This document shows, piece after piece, positions 8,365 to 16,203 of a stretch of DNA of 35,885 bases. Where the stretch lies: contig NBMI01000098.1 in the NCBI GenBank assembly GCA_002085445.1, forward strand, positions 1 to 35,885, in the 5' to 3' direction. Every line of letters starts with the position of its first letter. The stretch's first letter is position 1. Both the position numbers and the translations under genes were made by a program. A model generated the notes under the pieces. It saw nothing but the letters and a program-made list of their open reading frames with translations, was not told the origin of the DNA and did no database searches. This DNA comes from Candidatus Parabeggiatoa sp. nov. 2 (GTDB taxonomy: Bacteria; Pseudomonadota; Gammaproteobacteria; Beggiatoales; Beggiatoaceae).

Positions 8365-8400
8365 AATGGGTAATGGGTAATGGGTAATGGGCAATGGGTG
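8365..8400. repeat. Heptamer array (AATGGGT)5
   Basis: Five head-to-tail copies of a 7-bp unit AATGGGT with one variant. Other heptamer arrays with different units occur at 11617, 16100 and 34366. Nothing else is evident between the HPRT gene and 8580. Confidence 0.85.
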
Positions 8401-8580
8401 TCGGCCCCAAGTCATAATTTTCAAGTCACAAGTAGATTTCCTATTGTTAATTATAAATCACCAATTAGCTTTTTGGAGCCAACGCAAGTCTCTTTATAAT
8501 AACGTAATTTTTATTTATCTTATTTATCAATCGGTTGGATATAATATGATATTTGTCAATAATTTATAAAGTAATAGCGT

Positions 8581-8763
8581 TTATAAGTTTTTCATTGCTT
8601 GTGGCCTTTTTTCTTTTAAAGGGGTAGTTGAAAGTCTGATTATCGCATTGTCCGTTGTGGCCGATTCATCGGCCAATTGTTTGTAAGTAGTGAAGCCTGA
8701 ATTTTCAAGTATTTTAAACGAGCGATTTAATTGTCCCAAAACTTTGGCGGTTTTCTCAGTCAA
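8581..8763 (-). pseudogene. Tail fragment of a coiled-coil repeat gene
   Basis: A 60-codon frame starts MTEKTAKV, which is one unit of the minisatellite just upstream, and then continues with 50 unique residues to a stop at 8581. It looks like the 3' end of a former minus-strand gene whose body was the 42-bp repeat array at 8.9-9.65 kb. Whether any product is made is unknown. Confidence 0.35.
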
Positions 8764-8819
8764 GTCAGTTATAAGTATACGGTGTTTTCAAGTTGAGCGA
8801 CTTTGGCTGTTTACTTCTA

Positions 8820-8903
8820 TAGATTTTCAGATAATTAATTTCAAAACAGCCAACTGAAAGCTCAAGTCCCCTAAAGGGGACTAAATAATTATCTGAAAAT
8901 CTA
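8820..8903. repeat. MITE-like element type D, copy 2
   Basis: 84 bp with terminal inverted repeats TAGATTTTCAGATAATTA (18 bp perfect) and an internal hairpin AGTCCCCTAAAGGGGACT. It is inserted inside the minisatellite, separating units near 8800 from those after 8905. No transposase is present. Confidence 0.8.
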
Positions 8904-9655
8904 AGTTGAATCCGTTTTCAAGTTGAGTGACTTTGGCGGTTTTCTGAGTTAAGTCGTTTTCAAGTTGAGCGACTTTGGCAGTTTTCTGAGTTAAGTCGTT
9001 TTTGAGTTGAGCGACGGGGAGCGGTTTTCTGAGTTAAGTCGTTTTTGAGTTGAGCGACGGGGAGCGGTTTTCTGAGTTAAGTCGGGGAACGTGAAAAAGT
9101 CGTTTTGTCGTTTTGGAGAAAAACTCATACCTTTCAATGTGATAACATGGCCCACTTTTTACTTTCATATCGCTGTGCAAAGGAGAAGACGTTCCCAAAC
9201 TTCTGTTTGGAACGAGAAATGTCGTTTTTAAGTTGAGCGACGGGGAGCGGTTTTCTGAGTTAAGTCGTTTTCGAGTTGAGCGACGGGGAGCGGTTTTCTG
9301 AGTTAAGTCGTTTTTGAGTTGAGCGACGGGGAGCGGTTTTCTGAGTTAAGTCGTTTTTGAGTTGAGCGACGGGGAGCGGTTTTCTGAGTTAAGTCGTTAA
9401 GTCGTTTTCAAGTTGAGCGACTTTGGCTCTTTTCTCAGTCAAGTCATTTATAAGTAACTGTGTTTTCAAGTTGAGTGACGGGGAGCGGTTTTCTGAGTTA
9501 AGTCGTTTTTGAGTTGAGCGACGGGGAGCGGTTTTCTGAGTTAAGTCGTTTTTGAGTTGAACGACGGGGAGCGGTTTTCTGAATACGTTCCCAAACTTCT
9601 GTTTGGAACGAGAAATGTCGTTTTCAAGTTGGGCAACTTTGGCTGCTTTCTTAGT
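8904..9655. repeat. 42/43-bp minisatellite of coiled-coil coding origin
   Basis: A tandem array with two unit types. The 42-bp unit, read on the minus strand, encodes 14 residues (AQLENDLTQKTAKV), two heptads of a coiled coil. The 43-bp unit replaces ACTTTGGC by ACGGGGAGC and gains one base, so each copy shifts the frame. The long stretches of 43-bp units (about 9000-9100 and 9230-9400, 9470-9580) destroy the frame, while 42-bp units at both ends preserve it. The array is interrupted by copies of the CCAAACTTCTGTTTGG palindrome block. The longest remaining frame, 9389-9658 minus, is a patchwork and is not called as a gene. Confidence 0.8.
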
Positions 9656-9967
9656 CAAGTTACGGTGAAGTAGACGGTGTTTTTAAGTGTCATAATGATG
9701 TCCAGTCATAAGGCGATTTCCAATTACCAATTACCAATCAATTATAGAGTTTTGCAAGTCCTTCGTATGAAAATCGTTTTATATTCAATCTGTTAACTAT
9801 AAAACTTGGGTTTGACTTATATTTATAAGTTATTTAAAAATAAGTATAACTCAGGTATATAAAAAATAGCTAATAGAAATCATAAAAAAGTTATATTATA
9901 CAAACGAATCGAGTTGCTTTATAATGCGCTCCGTTTTCTTAGGATAGCGGCAACATTCATACGCCTT
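9656..9967. other. AT-rich stretch without a gene
   Basis: No supported coding sequence. Two or three AATTACC-like heptamers occur at about 9720-9745. The remainder is AT-rich with no recognisable motif. Confidence 0.5.
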
Positions 9968-10127
9968 ACCACCTATCAGTTTTCAAATTCTCAACACTGA
10001 GACACGGAGCTACACGGAGTTTCACAGAGATTTCACCGAAAAATATTAGACTCTGTGTAACTCTGTGCTACTCTGTGAACGAAAACGGTGTTGAAAAATG
10101 ACGACTATTACAAACTGATAGGTGCTA
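9968..10127. repeat. Long imperfect palindrome with CTCTGTG core
   Basis: The ends ACCTATCAGTTTTCAAATTC and its inverted counterpart before 10127 (ACAAACTGATAGGTG) face each other, and the arms continue through CAACAC..GGTGTTG and repeats of ACACGGAG/CTCTGTGT. Total about 160 bp, non-coding, consistent with a MITE. Similar CTCCGTGTCTCTGTGTTGAA text occurs near 7210. Confidence 0.65.
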
Positions 10128-10346
10128 AGATTCTCACGCAGATGTTTTAAGAAGACAGTTCTCAAATTTTTTTTGAGTTCATAATGGTAGGATGAGGTGT
10201 TTTGTGAGCAAATATCAGTCATTGAACCGGTTTGCGATAGCATCATCTGTGTTTAGCTGAGAGTTGATGTTCAACATAAAACATGCGGCTACGAAAAACC
10301 GTTAAATTGACTGATGGCTTTGCCAGGAAATCTTCATTCAAATACA

Positions 10347-10454
10347 TAAGTGGGTAAACAAAAGTCTTTTAACATAACGTGCGGCTTGTGAGTAGCTTTT
10401 GCGAGTACTACTCTAGTCACCAAAAATGTTAAAGGATTTATGCGTACCTACTTA
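10347..10454. repeat. MITE-like element type C, copy 1
   Basis: Starts TAAGTGGGTAAACAAAAGTC and ends with the near-inverse GGATTTATGCGTACCTACTTA. A second copy with the same ends and a partly different centre lies at 28344-28449, in front of another gene for an exported protein. It ends 31 bp before the crystallin start codon and so may carry or disturb its promoter. Confidence 0.8.
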
Positions 10455-10485
10455 AATACATTGATACAAAAAGAGGTTGAAATTC

Positions 10486-11628
10486 ATGTCTCTTCGTAAG
10501 TCAATACTTCACTCAAGTGCTCTGGCACTCGGGTTGGCGATGGCTAGTGTTTCCATGCCGACTGTGGCAGCAGGTAAAGTCTGCTTGTACCAGCATGCAA
10601 ATTACGCTGGCTGGGAAAAGTGCTACAGTTCGGATCAGTCCAATTTCGTGAAATTGCGGATTAACGATGTTGTTTCTTCTGTGAAGGTTTTTGGCGGCGC
10701 TAAAGCGGTGCTTTTTGAGCACGTCAATTACAAGGGTTTCAACCGTGTGATTAACGATGCTGTTTCTTCTGTGAAGGTTTTTGGCGGCGCTAAAGCGGTG
10801 CTTTTTGAGCACGTTGATTATAAGGGTTTCAACCGTGTCTATACCAAGAACACACCTTGGGTGGGCAAGGCTGTGAACGATAAGTTCTCCTCTCTGAAGG
10901 TGAAACATGCACCTAAAGTCTGCTTGTACCAGCACGCAAACTACCGTGGCTGGGAGAAGTGCTACAGTTCGGATCAGTCCAACTTCGTGAAATTGCGGAT
11001 TAACGATGTTGTTTCTTCTGTGAAGGTTTTTGGCGGCGCTAAAGCGGTGCTTTTTGAGCACGTCAATTATAATGGGTTCAAGCGTGTCTACACCAATAAT
11101 GTTCCTTGGGTGGGCAAGGCTGTGAACGATAAGTTTTCCTCTCTGAAGGTGAAAGTGGCACCTAAAGTCTGCTTGTACCAGCATGCCAATTACGGTGGCT
11201 GGAAGAAGTGTTTCCGAGCGGCTCAGCCCAACTTCGTAAAATTGGGGATTAACGATGTTGTTTCTTCTGTGAAGGTTTTTGGCGGCGCGACGGCGGTGCT
11301 TTTTGAGCACGTCAATTACAAGGGTTTCAAACGTGTCTACACCAATAATGTACCTTGGGTGGGCAAGGCTGTGAACGATAAGTTTTCCTCTCTCAAGCTG
11401 ATGCCTCCTCAAGTTTGCTTGTACCAGCATGCCAATTACGGTGGCTGGAAGAAGTGCTTCCGAGCGGATCAGCCCAACTTCGTGAAATTGCGGATTAACG
11501 ATGTTGTTTCTTCTGTGAAGGTTTTTGGCGGCGCTAAAGCGGTGCTTTTTGAGCACGTCAATTACAAGGGTTTCAACCGTGTTTTTCAAACTTTCCTTTA
11601 CCCACAAGTGTCCAAAATTAATCATTAA
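10486..11628 (+). CDS. Exported beta-gamma-crystallin repeat protein, C-terminus replaced by repeat DNA
   Basis: The ATG at 10486 is preceded by AGAGG about 8 bases upstream. Residues 1-29 form a signal peptide (LALGLAMASVSMPTVAA). The rest is built of two alternating Greek-key motifs: type A with VCLYQHANYxGWxKC and ending INDVVSS, and type B with AVLFEHVNYKGF and ending VNDKFSS. NDVVSS and NDKFSS match the beta-gamma-crystallin calcium-binding motif (N/D)(N/D)xx(S/T)S, so an extracytoplasmic calcium-binding role is likely. About three and a half A+B domains are present, with near-identical DNA, plus an extra tandem copy of about 29 codons near 10660-10836. The final B motif breaks off after GFNRV and the last 14 residues come from the downstream repeat. 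Without that repeat the domain would be about 25 residues longer. Confidence 0.85.
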   Translation: MSLRKSILHSSALALGLAMASVSMPTVAAGKVCLYQHANYAGWEKCYSSDQSNFVKLRINDVVSSVKVFGGAKAVLFEHVNYKGFNRVINDAVSSVKVFGGAKAVLFEHVDYKGFNRVYTKNTPWVGKAVNDKFSSLKVKHAPKVCLYQHANYRGWEKCYSSDQSNFVKLRINDVVSSVKVFGGAKAVLFEHVNYNGFKRVYTNNVPWVGKAVNDKFSSLKVKVAPKVCLYQHANYGGWKKCFRAAQPNFVKLGINDVVSSVKVFGGATAVLFEHVNYKGFKRVYTNNVPWVGKAVNDKFSSLKLMPPQVCLYQHANYGGWKKCFRADQPNFVKLRINDVVSSVKVFGGAKAVLFEHVNYKGFNRVFQTFLYPQVSKINH

Positions 11629-11985
11629 TCATTAATCATTAATCATTAATCATTAATCATTAATCATTAATCATTTTCCCGTTTCCAGGGGCGTTGCCCT
11701 TGGCTTTAATAATACATACCGAAAGGGCTAATCTTACCTTTACCCACAAGTGTCCAAAATTAATCATTAATCATTAATCATTAATCATTTTCCCGTTTCT
11801 AGGGGCGTTGCCCTTGGCTTTAATAATACATACCGAAAGGGCTAATCTTACCTTTACCCACAAGTGTCCAAAATTAATCATTAATCATTAATCATTTTCC
11901 CGTTTCCAGGGGCGTTGCCCTTGGCTTTAATAATACATACCGAAAGGGCTAATCTTACCTTTACCCATAAGTGTCCATAAAACGA
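11595..11985. repeat. Compound repeat: 86-bp core plus variable heptamers
   Basis: Core segments start CCTTTACCCACAAGTGTCC at 11595, 11737 and 11851, with a fourth partial start at 11958. Between a fixed 86-bp core lie 8, then 4, then 3 copies of the heptamer ATTAATC, so spacings are 142, 114 and 107 bp, exactly 86+7n. The core contains GGGGCGTTGCCC, related to the repeat at 170-330. The first unit provides the last codons and stop of the crystallin gene. Confidence 0.9.
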
Positions 11986-12085
11986 GCTATTAGACATGAA
12001 TGGTTCGATAAATGCTTCTGTTTTGTTCGCTTTTTGATAGGAGGATTATCAATCGGTGGATTTTAATTCGTTTAGGAGCAATATA
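11986..12085. other. Short non-coding gap
   Basis: No gene and no hairpin recognised between the compound repeat and the inverted repeat that follows. Confidence 0.5.
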
Positions 12086-12207
12086 GGCGTTCCAGAACGA
12101 AGTTTCGTTGTACTGAATTCGTTTATCCGCGTAATTCGTTGTACTGAATTCGTTTATCCGCGTAATTCGTTGTACTGAATTCGTTTATCCGCGTAATTCG
12201 TTGTACT
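12086..12207. repeat. Left 122-bp inverted repeat
   Basis: Starts GGCGTTCCAGAACGAAGTTT and continues into three 31-bp units containing TCGTTGTACTGAATTCG and TTTATCCGCG. The same 122 bp occurs in inverted orientation at 18399-18520, 6.4 kb away. The units also encode the last residues of the HlyD-like protein on the minus strand. A single related unit lies near 18680. Confidence 0.9.
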
Positions 12208-13440
12208 AAGTAAACTTTTTTTGCCGGTTAAAATGTCTACGTTGACTGTCATCCCGGCGATTATTGGTAAGGGTGACTCGATGCTTCCCAAGTAGTTGCG
12301 ATCTGTGCGTAGTCGAATGAGGAAAAACGGTTCGCCGCGTTCATTGATGATGGTGTCTGCACTGATATGTTCAAGAGAGGCTTTTAGGCCGCCAAAAATC
12401 GAAAAATCATAGGCGGTGAATTTCACCATCGCTTTTTGTCCGGGGTGCAAAAAGGCGATGTCAGAAGGGCGGATTTGGGCTTCCATCAGTAAAGTGTCTT
12501 CTAGGGGAACTATTTCTATTAAATCGCTGCCCGGTTGAACGACGCCGCCGATGGTGTTGACTTTGAGTTGTTTGACAGTGCCTTTAACCGGGGAACGGAC
12601 GGCGGTGCGTCTGACACGATCTTCAAGGGCGCGTTTGGATTCCGAAATACGTGATAATTCGGCCTTAATTTCATTGAGTTCTGCCAAGGCACTGGTGCGA
12701 AAACTGATTTTGAGTTCTTCGATTTTGCGTTCGGCCTCGGCAATGGCTGCCTTGGCACGCGGAATTGAGAGACGGGTACTTTCTAGCTCGGCTTTGAGTG
12801 TACTGGCTTCACGTTGTAAACGTAATAACTCGACTTCCGACATCACGCCCTTTTTTACCAAGGGTACCGTGATTTTCAGTTCTCTTTGCGCCAGATTATA
12901 ACTGTGTTGCAATTGTCGTTGTCTTGATTTTAATTCATTGATTTCATGTCTCTTTTGATTTTTTTGCTGAATTAAAATATTAATGTTGGCTTGCAATTCT
13001 TTTTGCCGTGATTGTGTTAAGGCGCGTTCACTGAAAAAAAGTTCTCGTTGGGATTTTTTGAGTCGTCGGGGTAATTTAAAGGGTTTGCCCTGAGTTTCGG
13101 CCGTCAAGCGAGCTATCTTGGCTTCCATCGCGGCCGATGTGACTTGGCTTTCGCGCATTGAGGCTGAAAAGCGCGTATCATCAATACGCAATAACACTTG
13201 GCCTTTTTTAACAATGTCGCCTTCTTTTACATTGATTTCTGAAATAATCCCGCCTTCCAAGTTTTGTACGATTTGTACGTGACGAGAAGGTATGACTTTA
13301 CCGTTGCCACGAGTGACTTCATCAAGGGTGGAATAATGCGCCCAGACACCGGCAGTGGCAACAAATAATACTGTTATCCATAAAATTAAATGGCTAAACT
13401 TGGGTGGGCTGCTGTCTAAAAGATATTTATATTCTCGCAT
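12154..13440 (-). CDS. HlyD-family type I secretion membrane fusion protein
   Basis: A 428-residue periplasmic adaptor anchored in the inner membrane, linking an ABC exporter to an outer-membrane channel. A short cytosolic N-terminus is followed by one membrane helix (LILWITVLFVATAGVWA, about 18-34), the first half of the lipoyl-like domain (GGIISEINVKEGDIVKKGQVLL, 64-85 region), a long coiled-coil hairpin (about 100-275) and the second half (PVKGTVKQLKVNTIGGVV). AGGTG lies in front of the ATG. The conserved frame ends at about VDILTGKKSLLS; the last 16 residues (TTNYADKRIQ...) are translated from the inverted repeat, so the normal C-terminus seems trimmed. No ABC transporter or outer-membrane partner gene lies in the window. 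Confidence 0.92.
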   Translation of the reverse strand: MREYKYLLDSSPPKFSHLILWITVLFVATAGVWAHYSTLDEVTRGNGKVIPSRHVQIVQNLEGGIISEINVKEGDIVKKGQVLLRIDDTRFSASMRESQVTSAAMEAKIARLTAETQGKPFKLPRRLKKSQRELFFSERALTQSRQKELQANINILIQQKNQKRHEINELKSRQRQLQHSYNLAQRELKITVPLVKKGVMSEVELLRLQREASTLKAELESTRLSIPRAKAAIAEAERKIEELKISFRTSALAELNEIKAELSRISESKRALEDRVRRTAVRSPVKGTVKQLKVNTIGGVVQPGSDLIEIVPLEDTLLMEAQIRPSDIAFLHPGQKAMVKFTAYDFSIFGGLKASLEHISADTIINERGEPFFLIRLRTDRNYLGSIESPLPIIAGMTVNVDILTGKKSLLSTTNYADKRIQYNELRG

Positions 13441-13454
13441 TTTTTCACCTGTTT

Positions 13455-13590
13455 GTAGAAATCGCCTACTACAAGCTTTTAAATTAAGGCGATAAATCGC
13501 CTACTACAAACTACAAACTACATGCTTTTAAACTTAAGGCGATAAATCGCCTACTACAAGCAAGCTTTTAAATTTTTAAGGCGATAAAGG
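13455..13590. repeat. TAGGCGATAAATCGCCTA palindromes (3 partial or full)
   Basis: Two full and one partial copy of a palindrome AGGCGATAAATCGCCT followed by ACTACAA, with AAGCTTTTAAA spacers, between the HlyD-like gene and the GGDEF/EAL gene; the last copy runs into the latter's stop region. The same palindrome, in the opposite reading direction, occurs at 16961-17019, with derivatives at 18536-18620. Confidence 0.8.
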
Positions 13591-15669
13591 TTTGGGTTCT
13601 CCAATCCAATTGCCTTGCACATAATCAATCCCGATGTCTTTCAGTTTCTTGAGGGTTGCTTGGTTTTCAACATTTTCAGCCATTGTCTGAATCGACATAA
13701 GATGAGCTATGTCATTGATAGATTTTACCATTGCGTAATCAACTGTATCGTTTAAGAGGTTTTTTATCAATGCGCCATCAATTTTCAAAAAATCTACCGG
13801 TAGATTTTTCAAATAGGCAAATGAAGCGATGCCAGAGCCAAAGTTGTCTAGTGCAAAACGACAGCCTCGTTTTTTTAATGGGGTCATAAAATTGAGGACG
13901 CCGGTGAAATTGGTAAGCGCTGTGTTTTCGGTGATTTCAAAGCAAAGCTTCTGTGCGGGGATTTCAGTATTATCAATATCACTTATTACCCTCTTTAAAA
14001 AATGTTGATCGCACAAGGAATAACCAGAAATATTGATGGTAATTAAGCTCAACTTCTCTAAGTGCTGAGGATGTGTCGTTAACCACTTTAAAACTTTACA
14101 TATCACCCACCGATCTAAAGTGGGCATCAAATTGTAGCGGGTGGCGGCGGATAGAAAAGCCCCCAGTGGCACTAATTGGTTTTGCGGATCAGCTATGCGT
14201 AGCAATATTTCATAACAGTTACCCACGTTTGGGCTTTTTCGCAGTGGGAGAATGGGTTGATAAAATAAAGAGAAACCTTGGTCTTTTTCAAGGTTATCAT
14301 GGATTAAAGAAATCCATTGGATGTTGCTATTGGCTGGAGCAGTATCGTTTTCTTGGTAAATATGGATACAACGGCGACCGGTATTTTTCGCCGCATAACA
14401 AGCGGCATCTGCCATGGCGATTATGCTTTTTGGATTGAGCGTTTGTGTAGAAATCGGCACCAAACCAATCGAAATGCCAATGGTAAAAAGGTTTTTCTCT
14501 TGTTGGTCATTAGTCCAAAAAAAACGATAACTTTCAAGACTTTCACACAAGCTTTTGGCAATTAAAACGGATTTTTTTTTTGAGCAGTTTTCAAGTAACA
14601 AGCCAAACTCGTCACCGCCCAATCGGGCTAAGGTTGCCAGTGCAAAGCCGGTGTGTGCGTCAATGTTTTTTTGCAAGAGCAAGGCGACATCTTTGAGCAA
14701 TTGATCACCAGCTTCATGCCCACAGGTATCATTCACCACTTTGAACCGATCTAAATCCATGTATAACAACGCATGTTTGCTTTTTTCGTCACGCGGTGCT
14801 TGTAGCACTCGTTTGAGTCGTGCGTTAAATTCATGCCGATTGTATAAACCCGTCAGAGCATCGTGTGTGGCTTTATAGGCAAGCGTTTGGGTCATTTTGC
14901 GCGTTTCAGTCACATCATGAAACACAACAACCACGCCAATAATACGCCCATTACGAGCCTTAATCGGTGCCGCTTTTTCTTCTATGGCAAACTGTTTTTT
15001 GCCGTCACGGTGGAGTAATAGCGTATTTTGGGCATCGAGCATTTTGCCTTTTTCCAAACAACGCTGTATGGGAAATTCAATCGGCTGTTGCGTGTTTTCG
15101 TCAATGAGTGAAAACACTTGGCTTAGAGCTAAGCCTTTTGCTTCTTCGGTAGTCCAACCGGTGATCTTAATCGCGTTTGGGTTTAAAAATTCCACCCTTC
15201 CCTTGGCATCAGTGGCGATCACGCCATCACAAATGGAAGCTAGAGTGACTTGGGCTTTTTCTTTTTCATCAAACAGCGCCTCTTCAGCACGCTTAGCTTG
15301 CAAAATATAGTGAATGCGGTTGCGTAATACATCCAAATTCACCGGTTTGGTAATATAATCTGTTGCACCCGCGGCATAAGCGCGATCAATCCATTGACGT
15401 TCCACTAAGGCGGTGACTATTATAATAGGAAGATGTTTGGCATCGGGCAACTCTCTGATGCGGGCACAAGCAGTCACGCCATCAACGATCGGCATATCCG
15501 CATCCATCAAAATCAAGTCAGGATGATGCTTGATAAAATACTCTACCGCTTGTTGACCGTTAGAAGCCGTCTCGACGGCATAGCCATATTTTCGTAGAGC
15601 ATGCTCCAACAATCCGCGAGTCAACGGCGCATCATCAACCACTAAAATACGTGCTGGGCGGCTACTCAT
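13576..15669 (-). CDS. REC-PAS-GGDEF-EAL response regulator (cyclic di-GMP turnover)
   Basis: A 697-residue soluble protein. The receiver domain (1-120) has Asp12/Asp13, phosphoacceptor Asp56, Thr86 and Lys108. A PAS domain follows (about 135-255, ending VVFHDVTETRKM), then a GGDEF domain (about 265-440) with intact GGDEF at 351-355 but no RxxD inhibitory site before it, so diguanylate cyclase activity is plausible. The EAL domain (about 455-690) is altered: EIL replaces EAL at 487-489 and the usual DDFG is DNFG at 608-611, while FEIT, LKID, AEN and VQGN remain. The second Asp normally binds metal, so phosphodiesterase activity may be weak or absent. The ATG overlaps the HPt gene by 8 bases, so phosphate transfer between the two is likely. 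No histidine kinase is adjacent. Confidence 0.93.
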   Translation of the reverse strand: MSSRPARILVVDDAPLTRGLLEHALRKYGYAVETASNGQQAVEYFIKHHPDLILMDADMPIVDGVTACARIRELPDAKHLPIIIVTALVERQWIDRAYAAGATDYITKPVNLDVLRNRIHYILQAKRAEEALFDEKEKAQVTLASICDGVIATDAKGRVEFLNPNAIKITGWTTEEAKGLALSQVFSLIDENTQQPIEFPIQRCLEKGKMLDAQNTLLLHRDGKKQFAIEEKAAPIKARNGRIIGVVVVFHDVTETRKMTQTLAYKATHDALTGLYNRHEFNARLKRVLQAPRDEKSKHALLYMDLDRFKVVNDTCGHEAGDQLLKDVALLLQKNIDAHTGFALATLARLGGDEFGLLLENCSKKKSVLIAKSLCESLESYRFFWTNDQQEKNLFTIGISIGLVPISTQTLNPKSIIAMADAACYAAKNTGRRCIHIYQENDTAPANSNIQWISLIHDNLEKDQGFSLFYQPILPLRKSPNVGNCYEILLRIADPQNQLVPLGAFLSAATRYNLMPTLDRWVICKVLKWLTTHPQHLEKLSLITINISGYSLCDQHFLKRVISDIDNTEIPAQKLCFEITENTALTNFTGVLNFMTPLKKRGCRFALDNFGSGIASFAYLKNLPVDFLKIDGALIKNLLNDTVDYAMVKSINDIAHLMSIQTMAENVENQATLKKLKDIGIDYVQGNWIGEPKPLSP

Positions 15670-16039
15670 GACGGCTCACCTGCGTCAAAGCGGCTTTGAC
15701 TCGTGCCCATTCGGTTTCGAGTTTGGCACAATTTGCAGACGCTGCTTCGAGTTGACCTTTTTGTGCTAGAGTCTCCATTTTTTGACATAAAGCACTTAAC
15801 TGGTTAGCGCCAATTTGTAAACTTTCGCCTTTAAACTGATGTGTTTGTTGGCGTAAGGTTTCAGTATCGCCAATGGCAATACTTTGTTGCAAAGCGGCCA
15901 GTTGTTGTGGCGCATAGTCCATAAATTGTTGAATCAGCATGATTGTCATCTCTGGCCCCATGATTTTTTCAATATGTTTCAGCATTTGAGGATCGAGTGG
16001 CGAGCAATCAGCACTATCGGCTGTATTAAGTGATAACAT
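15662..16039 (-). CDS. Histidine phosphotransfer (HPt) protein
   Basis: A 125-residue four-helix HPt domain with the phosphorylated histidine in HQFKGESLQIGA (His67) and the lysine and glycine that normally follow it. It relays phosphate between a hybrid kinase and a receiver domain. It is the first gene of a two-gene operon with the REC-PAS-GGDEF-EAL protein, overlapping it by 8 bases (AGGTGAG in its own tail serves the next gene as ribosome binding site), which makes that receiver the likely partner. A GGAAGAAA stretch precedes its ATG. The 160 bp upstream are full of TCAGTTA-type heptamers. Confidence 0.9.
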   Translation of the reverse strand: MLSLNTADSADCSPLDPQMLKHIEKIMGPEMTIMLIQQFMDYAPQQLAALQQSIAIGDTETLRQQTHQFKGESLQIGANQLSALCQKMETLAQKGQLEAASANCAKLETEWARVKAALTQVSRHE

Positions 16040-16049
16040 AAAAGTTTCT

Positions 16050-16203
16050 TCCCGTTTTCTGTGATCAGTTTATCAGTTATCATTTTTTCAGTGTTCAGTG
16101 ATCATGTTTTCAGTGATGTTCAGTTATCAGTTATCAGTTATCACTGATTCGATCAGTGATTTGATCACTGATTTGAACAGTGATCATTGAAAACAGATCA
16201 CTG
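16050..16203. repeat. TAACTGA/TCAGTTA heptamer repeat region
   Basis: Contains TCAGTTATCAGTTATCAGTT (three uninterrupted heptamers at about 16119-16141) plus scattered TCAGTTAT, TGATCAGT and CAGTGATCA variants. On the minus strand it reads TAACTGA, the direct repeat reported as abundant in intergenic regions of marine Beggiatoaceae. It lies just upstream of the HPt operon and just downstream of the moeB-like gene. Confidence 0.8.

Noticed and set aside
9389..9658. 89-codon minus-strand frame in the minisatellite
   Set aside because: A patchwork of repeat units in several frames; described as a decayed array instead.
10513..11625. 370-codon open frame antisense to the crystallin gene
   Set aside because: It mirrors the repeated coding units of the real gene; the plus strand has signal peptide, calcium-binding motifs and ribosome binding site, the minus strand none.
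12551..12901. Frames opposite the HlyD and GGDEF/EAL genes (also 14073-14438, 14984-15310)
   Set aside because: Shadows of confident genes on the other strand.
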